This document shows, piece after piece, positions 45,252 to 51,823 of a stretch of DNA of 64,000 nucleotides (the stretch's first letter is position 1; each line of letters opens with the position of its first letter). This stretch comes from CAZTHM01 sp041946825 (lineage in GTDB: Bacteria > Acidobacteriota > Terriglobia > UBA7540). The notes under the pieces are model-generated. The model was not told where the DNA came from and searched no databases. It saw nothing but the letters and a program-made list of their open reading frames with translations. The stretch is from positions 22,040-86,039 of the forward strand of contig JBHGBD010000020.1 in NCBI GenBank assembly GCA_041946825.1. Direction: 5' to 3'. Made by a program: the position numbers and the translations under genes.

Positions 45252-46766
45252 CTAACGAGCGAGGATTCTGGCGAAGCTCCCTGCGCGAATCAGCTCGGCG
45301 ACGCTCGCAATATCGCGATCGAGCGGACGGTCCTCGTCGACCCGGGGAGAAATCCGGCGAACGATGGCGCGCGCTTCCTCGGCCAGCGGGCCACTGCGCA
45401 GGGGGGCGAGAAGATCAAGCGCCTGGGAAGCGGTCAAAAGCTCAATCGCCAGGATGGCATTCACATTGGCGATGATCGGGCGCAGCTTGAGCGCCGCCGC
45501 CATGCCCATGCTGACGTAGTCTTCTTTGTTCCCTGAGGTCGCGATCGAATCGATCGAGGCCGGATGGGCATAGACTTTGTTCTCGGACGCCAGCGCTGCG
45601 GCAACGATCTGCGGCATCATGAATCCCGACTGCACACCGTGCGCGTCCGTCAGGAAGGGAGGCAGTTCCGAAGTCAACGGGTTCACCATGCGATCGATGC
45701 GCCGCTCGGAGATTCCGCCCAGTTGCGTAAGCGCGATGGCCATCAGGTCGAGCGCCGTGGCCAGTGGTTGGCCGTGGAAGTTGCCGCCTGAGATTACTTC
45801 GCCCTCGCGCGCGAACACCAGGGGATTGTCCGTGGCGCTGTTCATTTCGATTTCAAATACCCGGCGCGCATAATCCAGCGCGTCGCGCACGGCGCCGTGC
45901 ACCTGGGGCATGCAGCGCAGGCTGTAGGCGTCCTGCACGCGCAGGCAGCCGCGGTGCGATTCGCGAATCTGGCTGCCGCGATTGAGCCGGAGCAGGTTGC
46001 GCGCGGTGGTTAACTGTCCGGCGTGCGGCCGCGAGCGGTGAAGGCGCTCATCGAACGCCTTGGGTGAACCGCGCAAGGCATCGAGCGAGAGCGCGCCGGC
46101 GACGTCGGCCGTATCCACCAGTATCTCGGCGCTGCGCAAAGCGAGAAGCCCGACCGCCAGCATGGCCTGCGTCCCGTTGACCAGCGCCAATCCTTCCTTG
46201 GCCTCGAGGACCAAGGGAGGTTTGTGCATGGCTTTCAGCGCTGTAGCGGCGCGCATCCGCTTTCCTTTCACGCTAACCGGGCCTTCGCCGACCAGCGCGA
46301 GCGCCACGTGCGCGAGCGGAGCCAAGTCGCCGCTTGCCCCGACCGAGCCGCGCGAGGGAACGACCGGATGGATTTCATGATTGAGGAAATCGCAAAGCCG
46401 CTCCGCCACCAGCGGGCGTACGCCGGAGAGTCCGCGGGCCAGCGTATTGGCCCGCAAAAGCAGAAGGCCGCGCGTTTCTGCCTCGTCGAGCGGGTCACCA
46501 ACCCCGCAAGCGTGGCTGCGCACAAGGTTCAATTGGAGTTGCCGGGCTTGGGCGGGCTCGATCCGTTCGGTCGACAGGCTGCCGAAGCCCGTCGTCACGC
46601 CATACACGATTTCTTTCTCGGCGGTCAGCCGCTCGACGAGTGCGCGCGAACGTTGCATGGCCCGGCGCGCGCGAGGGGCCAGCACAACCTTGCGGCGTTC
46701 GAGCGCGACTTCGTAGAAGTCTTTCGACGTCAGATTTTCGCCGGTGAGTAAAACAGGGCGTGCCAT
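45252..46766 (-). CDS. hutH: Histidine ammonia-lyase
   Basis: 504 residues. The MIO prosthetic group would form from Ala-Ser-Gly in GSVGASGDLAPLAH (about residue 145). YGVTTGFGSL, NGTQAMLA, the QDAYSLRC-like VQDAYSLRCMPQVHG and TDNPLVF complete the signature. It deaminates histidine to urocanate. Other hut genes are not adjacent, so it may serve alone or with distant partners. Members acting on Tyr or Phe differ in the substrate-loop His; HAL is the best fit. Confidence 0.92.
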   Translation of the reverse strand: MARPVLLTGENLTSKDFYEVALERRKVVLAPRARRAMQRSRALVERLTAEKEIVYGVTTGFGSLSTERIEPAQARQLQLNLVRSHACGVGDPLDEAETRGLLLLRANTLARGLSGVRPLVAERLCDFLNHEIHPVVPSRGSVGASGDLAPLAHVALALVGEGPVSVKGKRMRAATALKAMHKPPLVLEAKEGLALVNGTQAMLAVGLLALRSAEILVDTADVAGALSLDALRGSPKAFDERLHRSRPHAGQLTTARNLLRLNRGSQIRESHRGCLRVQDAYSLRCMPQVHGAVRDALDYARRVFEIEMNSATDNPLVFAREGEVISGGNFHGQPLATALDLMAIALTQLGGISERRIDRMVNPLTSELPPFLTDAHGVQSGFMMPQIVAAALASENKVYAHPASIDSIATSGNKEDYVSMGMAAALKLRPIIANVNAILAIELLTASQALDLLAPLRSGPLAEEARAIVRRISPRVDEDRPLDRDIASVAELIRAGSFARILAR

Positions 46767-46791
46767 TCAGTACTCCACTCGCGGGCGGATC

Positions 46792-47250
46792 TCACAATTC
46801 TTTCTCAGACTTCTCCGCCGGGAGCGCACCCGCGCCCAGCAGGTCACGGTACTTTTCCGGCAGCGCGCGCGGGCGGCCGTTCAGGTCCGTAATGACATGC
46901 ACGGTCTCGCCTTCGGCCAGCAACTCATCATTCGCCTTGCGGAATATCTGATATTCGAAAACCAGGACGCGGCGCCGCACGCCTTTGAGGCAGGTGCGAA
47001 CTTCGATTTCGTCGTCATAGCGTGCCGGAGCCTTATAACGGCACCGGGCCTCGGCGACGATAATGCACAGCCCGTCTTCCTTTTCCATGTCGCGGTAGGC
47101 AAAACCGCGCTGCCGGCAGAAATCCGTGCGCCCTACTTCGAACCAGATGAAATAGTTAGCGTAGTACACCACGCCCATCTGGTCCGTCTCGGCGTAGCGG
47201 ACGCGAAACGAGGTGCTCGTCCATTCACGATTTTCCGTCATAACCCGCAC
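46792..47250 (-). CDS. Acyl-CoA thioesterase, YbgC/4-HBT type
   Basis: 152 residues, single hot-dog fold. RVRYAETDQMGVVYYANYFIWFEVGRTD carries the catalytic Asp and the following helix. VFEYQIFRKANDELLAEGETVHVITD is the usual last strand pair. The enzyme hydrolyses short or medium acyl-CoAs. An ATG three codons into the frame (MTENREW) could be the true start. It stands between hutH and the DUF35/thiolase genes. Confidence 0.88.
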   Translation of the reverse strand: MRVMTENREWTSTSFRVRYAETDQMGVVYYANYFIWFEVGRTDFCRQRGFAYRDMEKEDGLCIIVAEARCRYKAPARYDDEIEVRTCLKGVRRRVLVFEYQIFRKANDELLAEGETVHVITDLNGRPRALPEKYRDLLGAGALPAEKSEKEL

Positions 47251-47352
47251 TCGCTGGAACCCGAAGTGCCGCCCGACAGTCTATAGCAAAACGACGCATT
47301 GGCAAACAAGGGGAGCAGGGGAAATAAGCCGGCGAGTGCCGTGCTTGCCCTG

Positions 47353-47904
47353 TCAAACGGCGCCTTCACGCTTGCTGAGCGGCTCGGCGGGAACGAAATA
47401 AACGTCCGTGGGATCGAATTTGGAATTGCGCCGGAATTGCGCCCGAATCTTCATGCCGACACGCAATTCGTCCTGCGTGACACCGATGATGCGCGACAGG
47501 AACAGCGTATCAATTCCCGCGAATTCCACCAGAACGAGATTAAATGGGGTCTCTTTCAAGAAAACTTCCGAACCGAAATGACAGGTCGTCCAGGCATGAA
47601 TCCGGCCCTCCAGTGGCAGCTCAATCCACTTTGTTTTCTTGCCACATTGCATGCAGTATGCGCGCGGCGTTGCGTATTTGTAATGGCAGGCGGTGCACTC
47701 GCTTCCCATCAGCTTCCCCTGCGAGAGCCCAACGAAGAACGGCGAGTCCTCGGCGTAGCTGTGAATGTAATCGATAGCGTAATGGTTCTTGACGATGAGC
47801 GGGTCCGTCGAGAAGACGACTGTCCCTTGATCGGACTCCGGCAGCTTGAGCTTGTCCCACTGGGGTTTTCGGGGAATTTTCTTCACTTGTTTTTTTTCTG
47901 CCAT
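47353..47904 (-). CDS. DUF35 zinc-ribbon/OB-fold protein (thiolase partner)
   Basis: 183 residues from the ATG at 47904 (AAGGAGACG upstream). A rubredoxin-like zinc ribbon (SECTACHYKYATPRAYCMQCG) is followed by an OB fold (GRIHAWTTCHFGSEVF, PFNLVLVEFAGIDTLFLSRIIG, VGMKIRAQF). DUF35 proteins form complexes with thiolases, HMG-CoA synthase or the Ltp2-type aldolases, and help position CoA substrates. It follows the thiolase-like gene and a small SCP2-like gene on the same strand. Confidence 0.88.
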   Translation of the reverse strand: MAEKKQVKKIPRKPQWDKLKLPESDQGTVVFSTDPLIVKNHYAIDYIHSYAEDSPFFVGLSQGKLMGSECTACHYKYATPRAYCMQCGKKTKWIELPLEGRIHAWTTCHFGSEVFLKETPFNLVLVEFAGIDTLFLSRIIGVTQDELRVGMKIRAQFRRNSKFDPTDVYFVPAEPLSKREGAV

Positions 47905-47920
47905 CGTCGTCTCCTTCAGT

Positions 47921-47996
47921 GTAGTGCCGGGCGGAACTTGTCCCGACCGTGTCGGGAGCCCGGCACCCCCATTTTCCGCCCTTAGGGCGGCGCTAC
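47921..47996. repeat. Compound intergenic hairpin element
   Basis: A nested hairpin, GTGCCGGGC/GCCCGGCAC (47924-47932 with 47958-47966), encloses TCCCGAC/GTCGGGA. A second hairpin, CCGCCC-TTA-GGGCGG, lies at 47977-47991. The whole is bounded by GTAG and CTAC. It fills the gap between the DUF35 gene and the SCP2-like gene. Confidence 0.65.
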
Positions 47997-48430
47997 AGGA
48001 TTCTTTCTCCGTCGTCATCAACCGGATCGGCCAGCACCGCGCGCGTGGCCGCCAGGAAAGAATTGAATACTGGCTCAACCACACGCCGCCAGACGGGGTC
48101 GCTGACCAACTCAAAACCCTTCTCGGGAGTCGTTTTGCTCTCCACGTGTTCGAGAAATCTCTCCCCCGTTTCCCAGTAGTATGTAACCTGGGGTCGCCCG
48201 ATGTGCCCGCGATGGAAATCCAACCGCCCATGGTCGATGACGACCGTCCACTCGAGGCCCCAGTCCGCGATGCCCCAGCACGTGTTGAGCTCGACCTGGC
48301 GAATGTGCTGGCGAATTGACCGCTCGCGCCCCACCAGCACAAAGGCGCGCTGAATCACTCGCCTTGCCCCGCGCTTGGAAAGGGAAGGTGCGGCAGGTTC
48401 CTGACCCTTTGGGCGTTCGTCATCCGTCAC
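47993..48430 (-). CDS. Small SCP2-like protein
   Basis: 145 residues from a GTG that overlaps the thiolase stop (GTGA). The mid-region, with alternating strands (WGLEWTVVIDHGRLDFHRGHIGRPQVTYYWETGERFL) and a C-terminal helix, resembles sterol-carrier/SCP2-type folds, but no motif is decisive. Translational coupling to the thiolase-like gene says it belongs to the same complex or pathway. Its stop lies at the edge of the hairpin element at 47921-47996. Confidence 0.6.
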   Translation of the reverse strand: MTDDERPKGQEPAAPSLSKRGARRVIQRAFVLVGRERSIRQHIRQVELNTCWGIADWGLEWTVVIDHGRLDFHRGHIGRPQVTYYWETGERFLEHVESKTTPEKGFELVSDPVWRRVVEPVFNSFLAATRAVLADPVDDDGERIL

Positions 48431-49701
48431 GAATTTACGCGCTCCATGATGCTGGCGGTCACATACGTCCCCGTTCCGGCGTGCGAGTGAATCAGCCCGC
48501 GCATCGGCCGGGATTTCTTCTTCGCCTTCACCTGAATCGTGCCGTCACCGTTGTTGTGCCTGGCGATGGTGCCCTGCAGCTGCCAGAACGCGAATACCGC
48601 CTGCATCAGGCCCGTCGCGCCCACGGGATGCCCGCAGGCGATCAAGCCGCCGGAAGGATTGACGGGAATCCTGCCCTTCAGGTTCGGGGCGCCCGATTCG
48701 ATGAATTTCCCGCCCTCGCCGTAACGGCACAGGCCGAGGTCCTCGTACGTCTGAATTTCGGACGACGTGTAAGCGTCATGCAGCTCGACGAAGTCCAGGT
48801 CCTCGATGGGATTCTCGACGCCCGCGTGTTCGTACGCGAGTTTCGCCGCCATGCGCCCGGCGCGGAAAGAATGCACGCCGGGATATTTCAGGTTTTTGTA
48901 CCAGCTCGCCTCCTCGTGCTTGAGCAGAATGACCTTGCCGTGCGGGCGGTCGGCCATGCGCATGGTATCGGTCCCCGTGCCGATGCCGGTGACCTTGACG
49001 GGGTTCGGGCAAACCTTCTCCGCCACCTTCTCCGATGCCAGGATGCAGCACGCCGCGCCGTCCGACATCGTGCAGATATCAAGCATGGTGAGCGGGTAGG
49101 CGACCATGGGTGAGCTGCGCACGTCCTCGATGGTCAGGTCGAGGTGTTTTTGCGCCCAGAGGTTGTGCAGGGCGTTTTTGTGGTTTTTGACGGACACCAT
49201 TGCCAGTTGCTCCACTGTGGTCCCGAACTCGAACATGTGGCGGACGACCATCATGGCGTAATATCCGCTGTAGAAGCCTCCGACCGGATAATCAAAGTTG
49301 GTGTCCGATGCCAGGGCAATAAACTCGTTCCCCTTCCAGGTGTTGACATGCGACATCGTTTCGAAGCCGTAGGCGACGCAAACGTCCATTCGCCCTGAAG
49401 CGACAGCTTCCCACGCCGCCTGAAAGCACAGCCCGCCCGTCGCGCCGCCACCCTCGATGCGCTTGTTGGGGCGCGGACAGAGGCCCAGAAAATCCGTGGC
49501 CATAATTCCGGCCATCAGTTGGCGGGTGAAGTGGTCGGAGAAATAGGAGACGACGCTGCCGCCGATCATGTCACGGCGGAGTTTGGGAACGTCACGCATG
49601 GCGTAGTCGAACGACTCCTTCACCATCAGCCGGAAACTCTGGCGAGGATTCGCCTTGGAGAATTTCGTGATTCCGCCGGAAATCATGTAAACAGGTCGCA
49701 T
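48427..49701 (-). CDS. Thiolase-superfamily protein lacking the nucleophilic Cys
   Basis: 424 residues. The late thiolase motifs are intact: ELHDAYTSSEIQTYEDLGL and GGLIACGHPVGATGLMQ. At the position of the acyl-accepting Cys (normally EGACASGG or similar) it reads IEGGGATGGLC, so Cys is replaced by Gly. It therefore cannot use the usual ping-pong thiolase chemistry. Lipid-transfer/Ltp2-type retro-aldolases also lack this Cys and work with a DUF35 partner, which is encoded two genes downstream here. An Ltp2-like aldolase or a non-catalytic acyl-CoA binder is more likely than a thiolase. Confidence 0.85.
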   Translation of the reverse strand: MRPVYMISGGITKFSKANPRQSFRLMVKESFDYAMRDVPKLRRDMIGGSVVSYFSDHFTRQLMAGIMATDFLGLCPRPNKRIEGGGATGGLCFQAAWEAVASGRMDVCVAYGFETMSHVNTWKGNEFIALASDTNFDYPVGGFYSGYYAMMVVRHMFEFGTTVEQLAMVSVKNHKNALHNLWAQKHLDLTIEDVRSSPMVAYPLTMLDICTMSDGAACCILASEKVAEKVCPNPVKVTGIGTGTDTMRMADRPHGKVILLKHEEASWYKNLKYPGVHSFRAGRMAAKLAYEHAGVENPIEDLDFVELHDAYTSSEIQTYEDLGLCRYGEGGKFIESGAPNLKGRIPVNPSGGLIACGHPVGATGLMQAVFAFWQLQGTIARHNNGDGTIQVKAKKKSRPMRGLIHSHAGTGTYVTASIMERVNS

Positions 49702-49730
49702 GTTGCCTCCAAATTCCTACCGTGGTCGGG

Positions 49731-50105
49731 CTATGCGGACTCGGGCTTTTCGAGATAGTCGATCCGAAAGGGCTTGTTGGTGATGAAGAGGACCACGACG
49801 TCGCGCTCGGCTGTGGCGCCGTGCTCCATGGGCTCGCCTTCGGGGAACCACACAAAGCTCCCCGGGCCAAAGGTCCCGCGATGCGTGACCAGCGTGCCCT
49901 CAAGCACATACATCCCATGCCCGCAGGGATGAGTGTGCAGCGGGTTCACCAGACCCGCGGGGTAGCGCACCAGGCGGATTTCCATGCCGGTTTCAGGGTC
50001 CTGAAATAAATCCTTGCGGAAAATCACGCGCTGGAGGTGCTCGTTGAAACGTTCTTCCCAAACCATGGCGCGGGTGTCGACAGAGACGAACGGGCCGGAT
50101 TCCAC
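49731..50105 (-). CDS. Cupin-domain protein
   Basis: 124 residues, one cupin barrel. The metal motif is LHTHPCGHGMYVLEG, with the second motif PMEHGATAERDVVVLFI. VNPLHTHP and FVWFPEGEPM place it near the ChrR-type/anti-sigma cupins or small dioxygenases. Substrate unknown. It lies 29 bp from the thiolase-like gene, as part of the same minus-strand run. Confidence 0.8.
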   Translation of the reverse strand: MESGPFVSVDTRAMVWEERFNEHLQRVIFRKDLFQDPETGMEIRLVRYPAGLVNPLHTHPCGHGMYVLEGTLVTHRGTFGPGSFVWFPEGEPMEHGATAERDVVVLFITNKPFRIDYLEKPESA

Positions 50106-50138
50106 GCTTACCTCCTTAAGAATGAAGCACAGGCTCTC

Positions 50139-50252
50139 ACCGCAGAGACGCAGAGTTCGCCGAGAATCAAAAACGAGCTTTTACCGCAGAGACGCAGAGT
50201 CCGCAGAGATGGAGTCGCGAATCCTCTGCGTTCTCAGCGCCTCTGCGGTGAG
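50139..50252. repeat. Palindromic CGCAGAG repeat cluster
   Basis: ACCGCAGAGACGCAGAG occurs at 50139 and again at 50183 (extended by TCCGCAGAGATGG). An inverted partner, CTCTGCG...GCGCCTCTGCGGTGAG, occupies 50224-50252, so the second and third parts can form a long hairpin. The stop codon of the crotonase gene (50234-50236) lies inside the third part. Confidence 0.85.
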
Positions 50253-50836
50253 ACAGCACCACGGGAAATCCGGCGCGCGGCGACCTCGATGAGATCTTGC
50301 GATGTCACAAGTTCATCCACCAGGCCCAAGGTCAGAGCCTGGGTTGCCGGAACTCGCTCGCCGGTGAGGAGCAGTTGCAGCGCCTGGGCTTTGCCGATCC
50401 GCCGCGGCAGGCGCTGGGTACCTCCCCAACCGGTTATCAAACCCAGCGAACCGCCGGGATGACCGAACGAACTGTCGTACGTCGCGAGGCGCGCGTGGCA
50501 AGCCAGCGCCAGATCCAGACCGCCACCCAGGCAGAATCCGCGGATCGCCGCGACGACAGGCAGCGGGTAATTCTCGATCGCATCGAACAACTCCTGGCCC
50601 GCACGGGCAAAATCCCGCGCCGCGACACCGCTGAGCGATGCGATTTCCTCGATGTCGGCGCCGGTGGCGAACGATTCGTCGTTCGCGGCGATCACTACCC
50701 CCGCGAATAAGCGTTCGCGACGAACCGTTGCCAGCAGGTCCGTCAACTCACTTAGCACCTTGCGGGTGAGGCGCGGATACCCCTCACCTGCCGGGAACTT
50801 CAGGACCGCGACCGAATTGTGCGAATAGAAATCCAA
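50234..50836 (-). CDS. Crotonase-fold protein, C-terminally short
   Basis: 200 residues, some 55-60 shorter than enoyl-CoA hydratases. The crotonase core is clear: FATGADIEEI and AIRGFCLGGGLDLALACHARLA (oxyanion hole), then GLITGWGGTQRLPRRIGKAQAL. Both hydratase glutamates are replaced: the GGGxELA Glu is Asp, and the PEI Glu is Gly (HPGGSLG). The frame ends in VSPQRR inside the CGCAGAG repeat, so the usual C-terminal trimerisation helices are absent. It is probably not a hydratase. It is either a divergent crotonase or a gene clipped by repeat insertion. Confidence 0.78.
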   Translation of the reverse strand: MDFYSHNSVAVLKFPAGEGYPRLTRKVLSELTDLLATVRRERLFAGVVIAANDESFATGADIEEIASLSGVAARDFARAGQELFDAIENYPLPVVAAIRGFCLGGGLDLALACHARLATYDSSFGHPGGSLGLITGWGGTQRLPRRIGKAQALQLLLTGERVPATQALTLGLVDELVTSQDLIEVAARRISRGAVSPQRR

Positions 50837-50842
50837 AGCAAT

Positions 50843-50935
50843 GGTGAATCGTGGATGGTGATTTGTATTTCCGAAATGGAGAATGACGCCTAAGTCTTGT
50901 CATTCACCATTCACTGTTCACAATTCACTATTTGT
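50843..50935. repeat. Inverted pair of 7-bp-period tracts
   Basis: GGTGAAT CGTGGAT GGTGATT (50843-50863) faces CATTCAC CATTCAC TGTTCAC AATTCAC TATTTGT (50901-50935). The two are reverse complements in part, so a hairpin can form. They fill the gap between the crotonase gene and the B12-binding subunit gene. Confidence 0.75.
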
Positions 50936-51345
50936 TACGCCGCCTTGCGGACGTGGCCCCGAATGAACTCCACGATTTCCTGTGTCGTCGCTCCGGGCTG
51001 GAAGACTTCGCTGACCCCGGCTTTCTTCAGTTCGGCAATATCCTCGTCAGGAATGATGCCGCCCACGGCCAGCAGGACATCACGGATTCCCTGGGCGCGC
51101 ATGAGCTCACAGATGCGCGGCAGGATGGTGTTATGCGCCCCGGAGAGAATGGAGATGCCGATGGCGTCGACGTCCTCCTGTACCGCCGCCGCGACAATCT
51201 GCTCGGGCGTCTGGCGCAGGCCCGTGTAGATGACCTCCATGCCGGCGTCACGCAGCGCGCGGGCGACAATCTTCGCGCCACGGTCGTGGCCGTCCAAGCC
51301 GGGTTTGGCAACAAGAACGCGAATTCGTCTATCCATGACCGTCAT
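50935..51345 (-). CDS. icmB: Cobalamin-binding small subunit of acyl-CoA mutase (IcmB-type)
   Basis: 136 residues, a B12-binding Rossmann domain. The His that replaces the lower axial base of cobalamin is in GLDGHDRGAK, with ISILSGAH and VGGIIPDEDI completing the motif set. 136 residues is also the length of Streptomyces IcmB. It must work with the large subunit at 51824-53542, which lacks its own B12 domain. Confidence 0.88.
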   Translation of the reverse strand: MTVMDRRIRVLVAKPGLDGHDRGAKIVARALRDAGMEVIYTGLRQTPEQIVAAAVQEDVDAIGISILSGAHNTILPRICELMRAQGIRDVLLAVGGIIPDEDIAELKKAGVSEVFQPGATTQEIVEFIRGHVRKAA

Positions 51346-51377
51346 TGTGAAGGCGTGCTCCCGAAGGTTTTCTAACC

Positions 51378-51785
51378 TTAGACACGAGGGGATTGGCTCA
51401 TGTAATAGTTCGCCAAATCTACAATCATATCTACTTCCTTCTCCCGCCCCCCATGGACAAAAAGACGAAGGTACTTCCTCCCCCTATGGACCGCGGTCTT
51501 ACAGCGTACTGTCTCTACGTGATCCATTACCAGAAGCGCCTCTCCTACTGCAGCACGAGGGTTGAACGTTCGTAGTTTTGGGAGCATTCGCTTTTCGTTC
51601 CAGCTCGATGATCGCCTCCCCGTCTCGATTCCGAGCTCGACAAGCACCGGCCGATTCCGCTCAATGTCTTCTAGCTCCGAAGTCTCGAAGGACGCACGCG
51701 CGATGGCTTTGAGTGCCTGCTCAGTGGTCTCCTCTGCATCCAATACGAGGTACCTCAAGCCCTTGCCGCGCCTGATAGTCTTCAT
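51378..51785 (-). CDS. Hypothetical protein between the two mutase subunits
   Basis: 135 residues from the ATG at 51785 (AAAGG upstream). The sequence is mixed alpha/beta with charged stretches (EETTEQALKAIARASFETSELEDIERNRP, HRGRKYLRLFVHGGREKEVDMIVDLANYY). No family is recognised, and it has no signal or membrane segment. Its place between icmA and icmB, on the same strand with small gaps, makes co-expression likely. It is not the G-protein chaperone MeaB/MeaI, since it has no P-loop. Confidence 0.6.
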   Translation of the reverse strand: MKTIRRGKGLRYLVLDAEETTEQALKAIARASFETSELEDIERNRPVLVELGIETGRRSSSWNEKRMLPKLRTFNPRAAVGEALLVMDHVETVRCKTAVHRGRKYLRLFVHGGREKEVDMIVDLANYYMSQSPRV

Positions 51786-51823
51786 AGATACCTTTCCGCG
51801 CACCCACGCCCACAAGTCGCTGC

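Noticed and set aside
45252..46766. Phenylalanine/tyrosine ammonia-lyase
   Set aside because: Length and motif set fit bacterial histidine ammonia-lyase better.
47905..48342. Long N-terminal extension of the DUF35 protein
   Set aside because: The extension is Ser/Arg/Trp-rich, antisense-like, overlaps the SCP2-like gene, and a well-placed ATG with a ribosome site exists at 47904.
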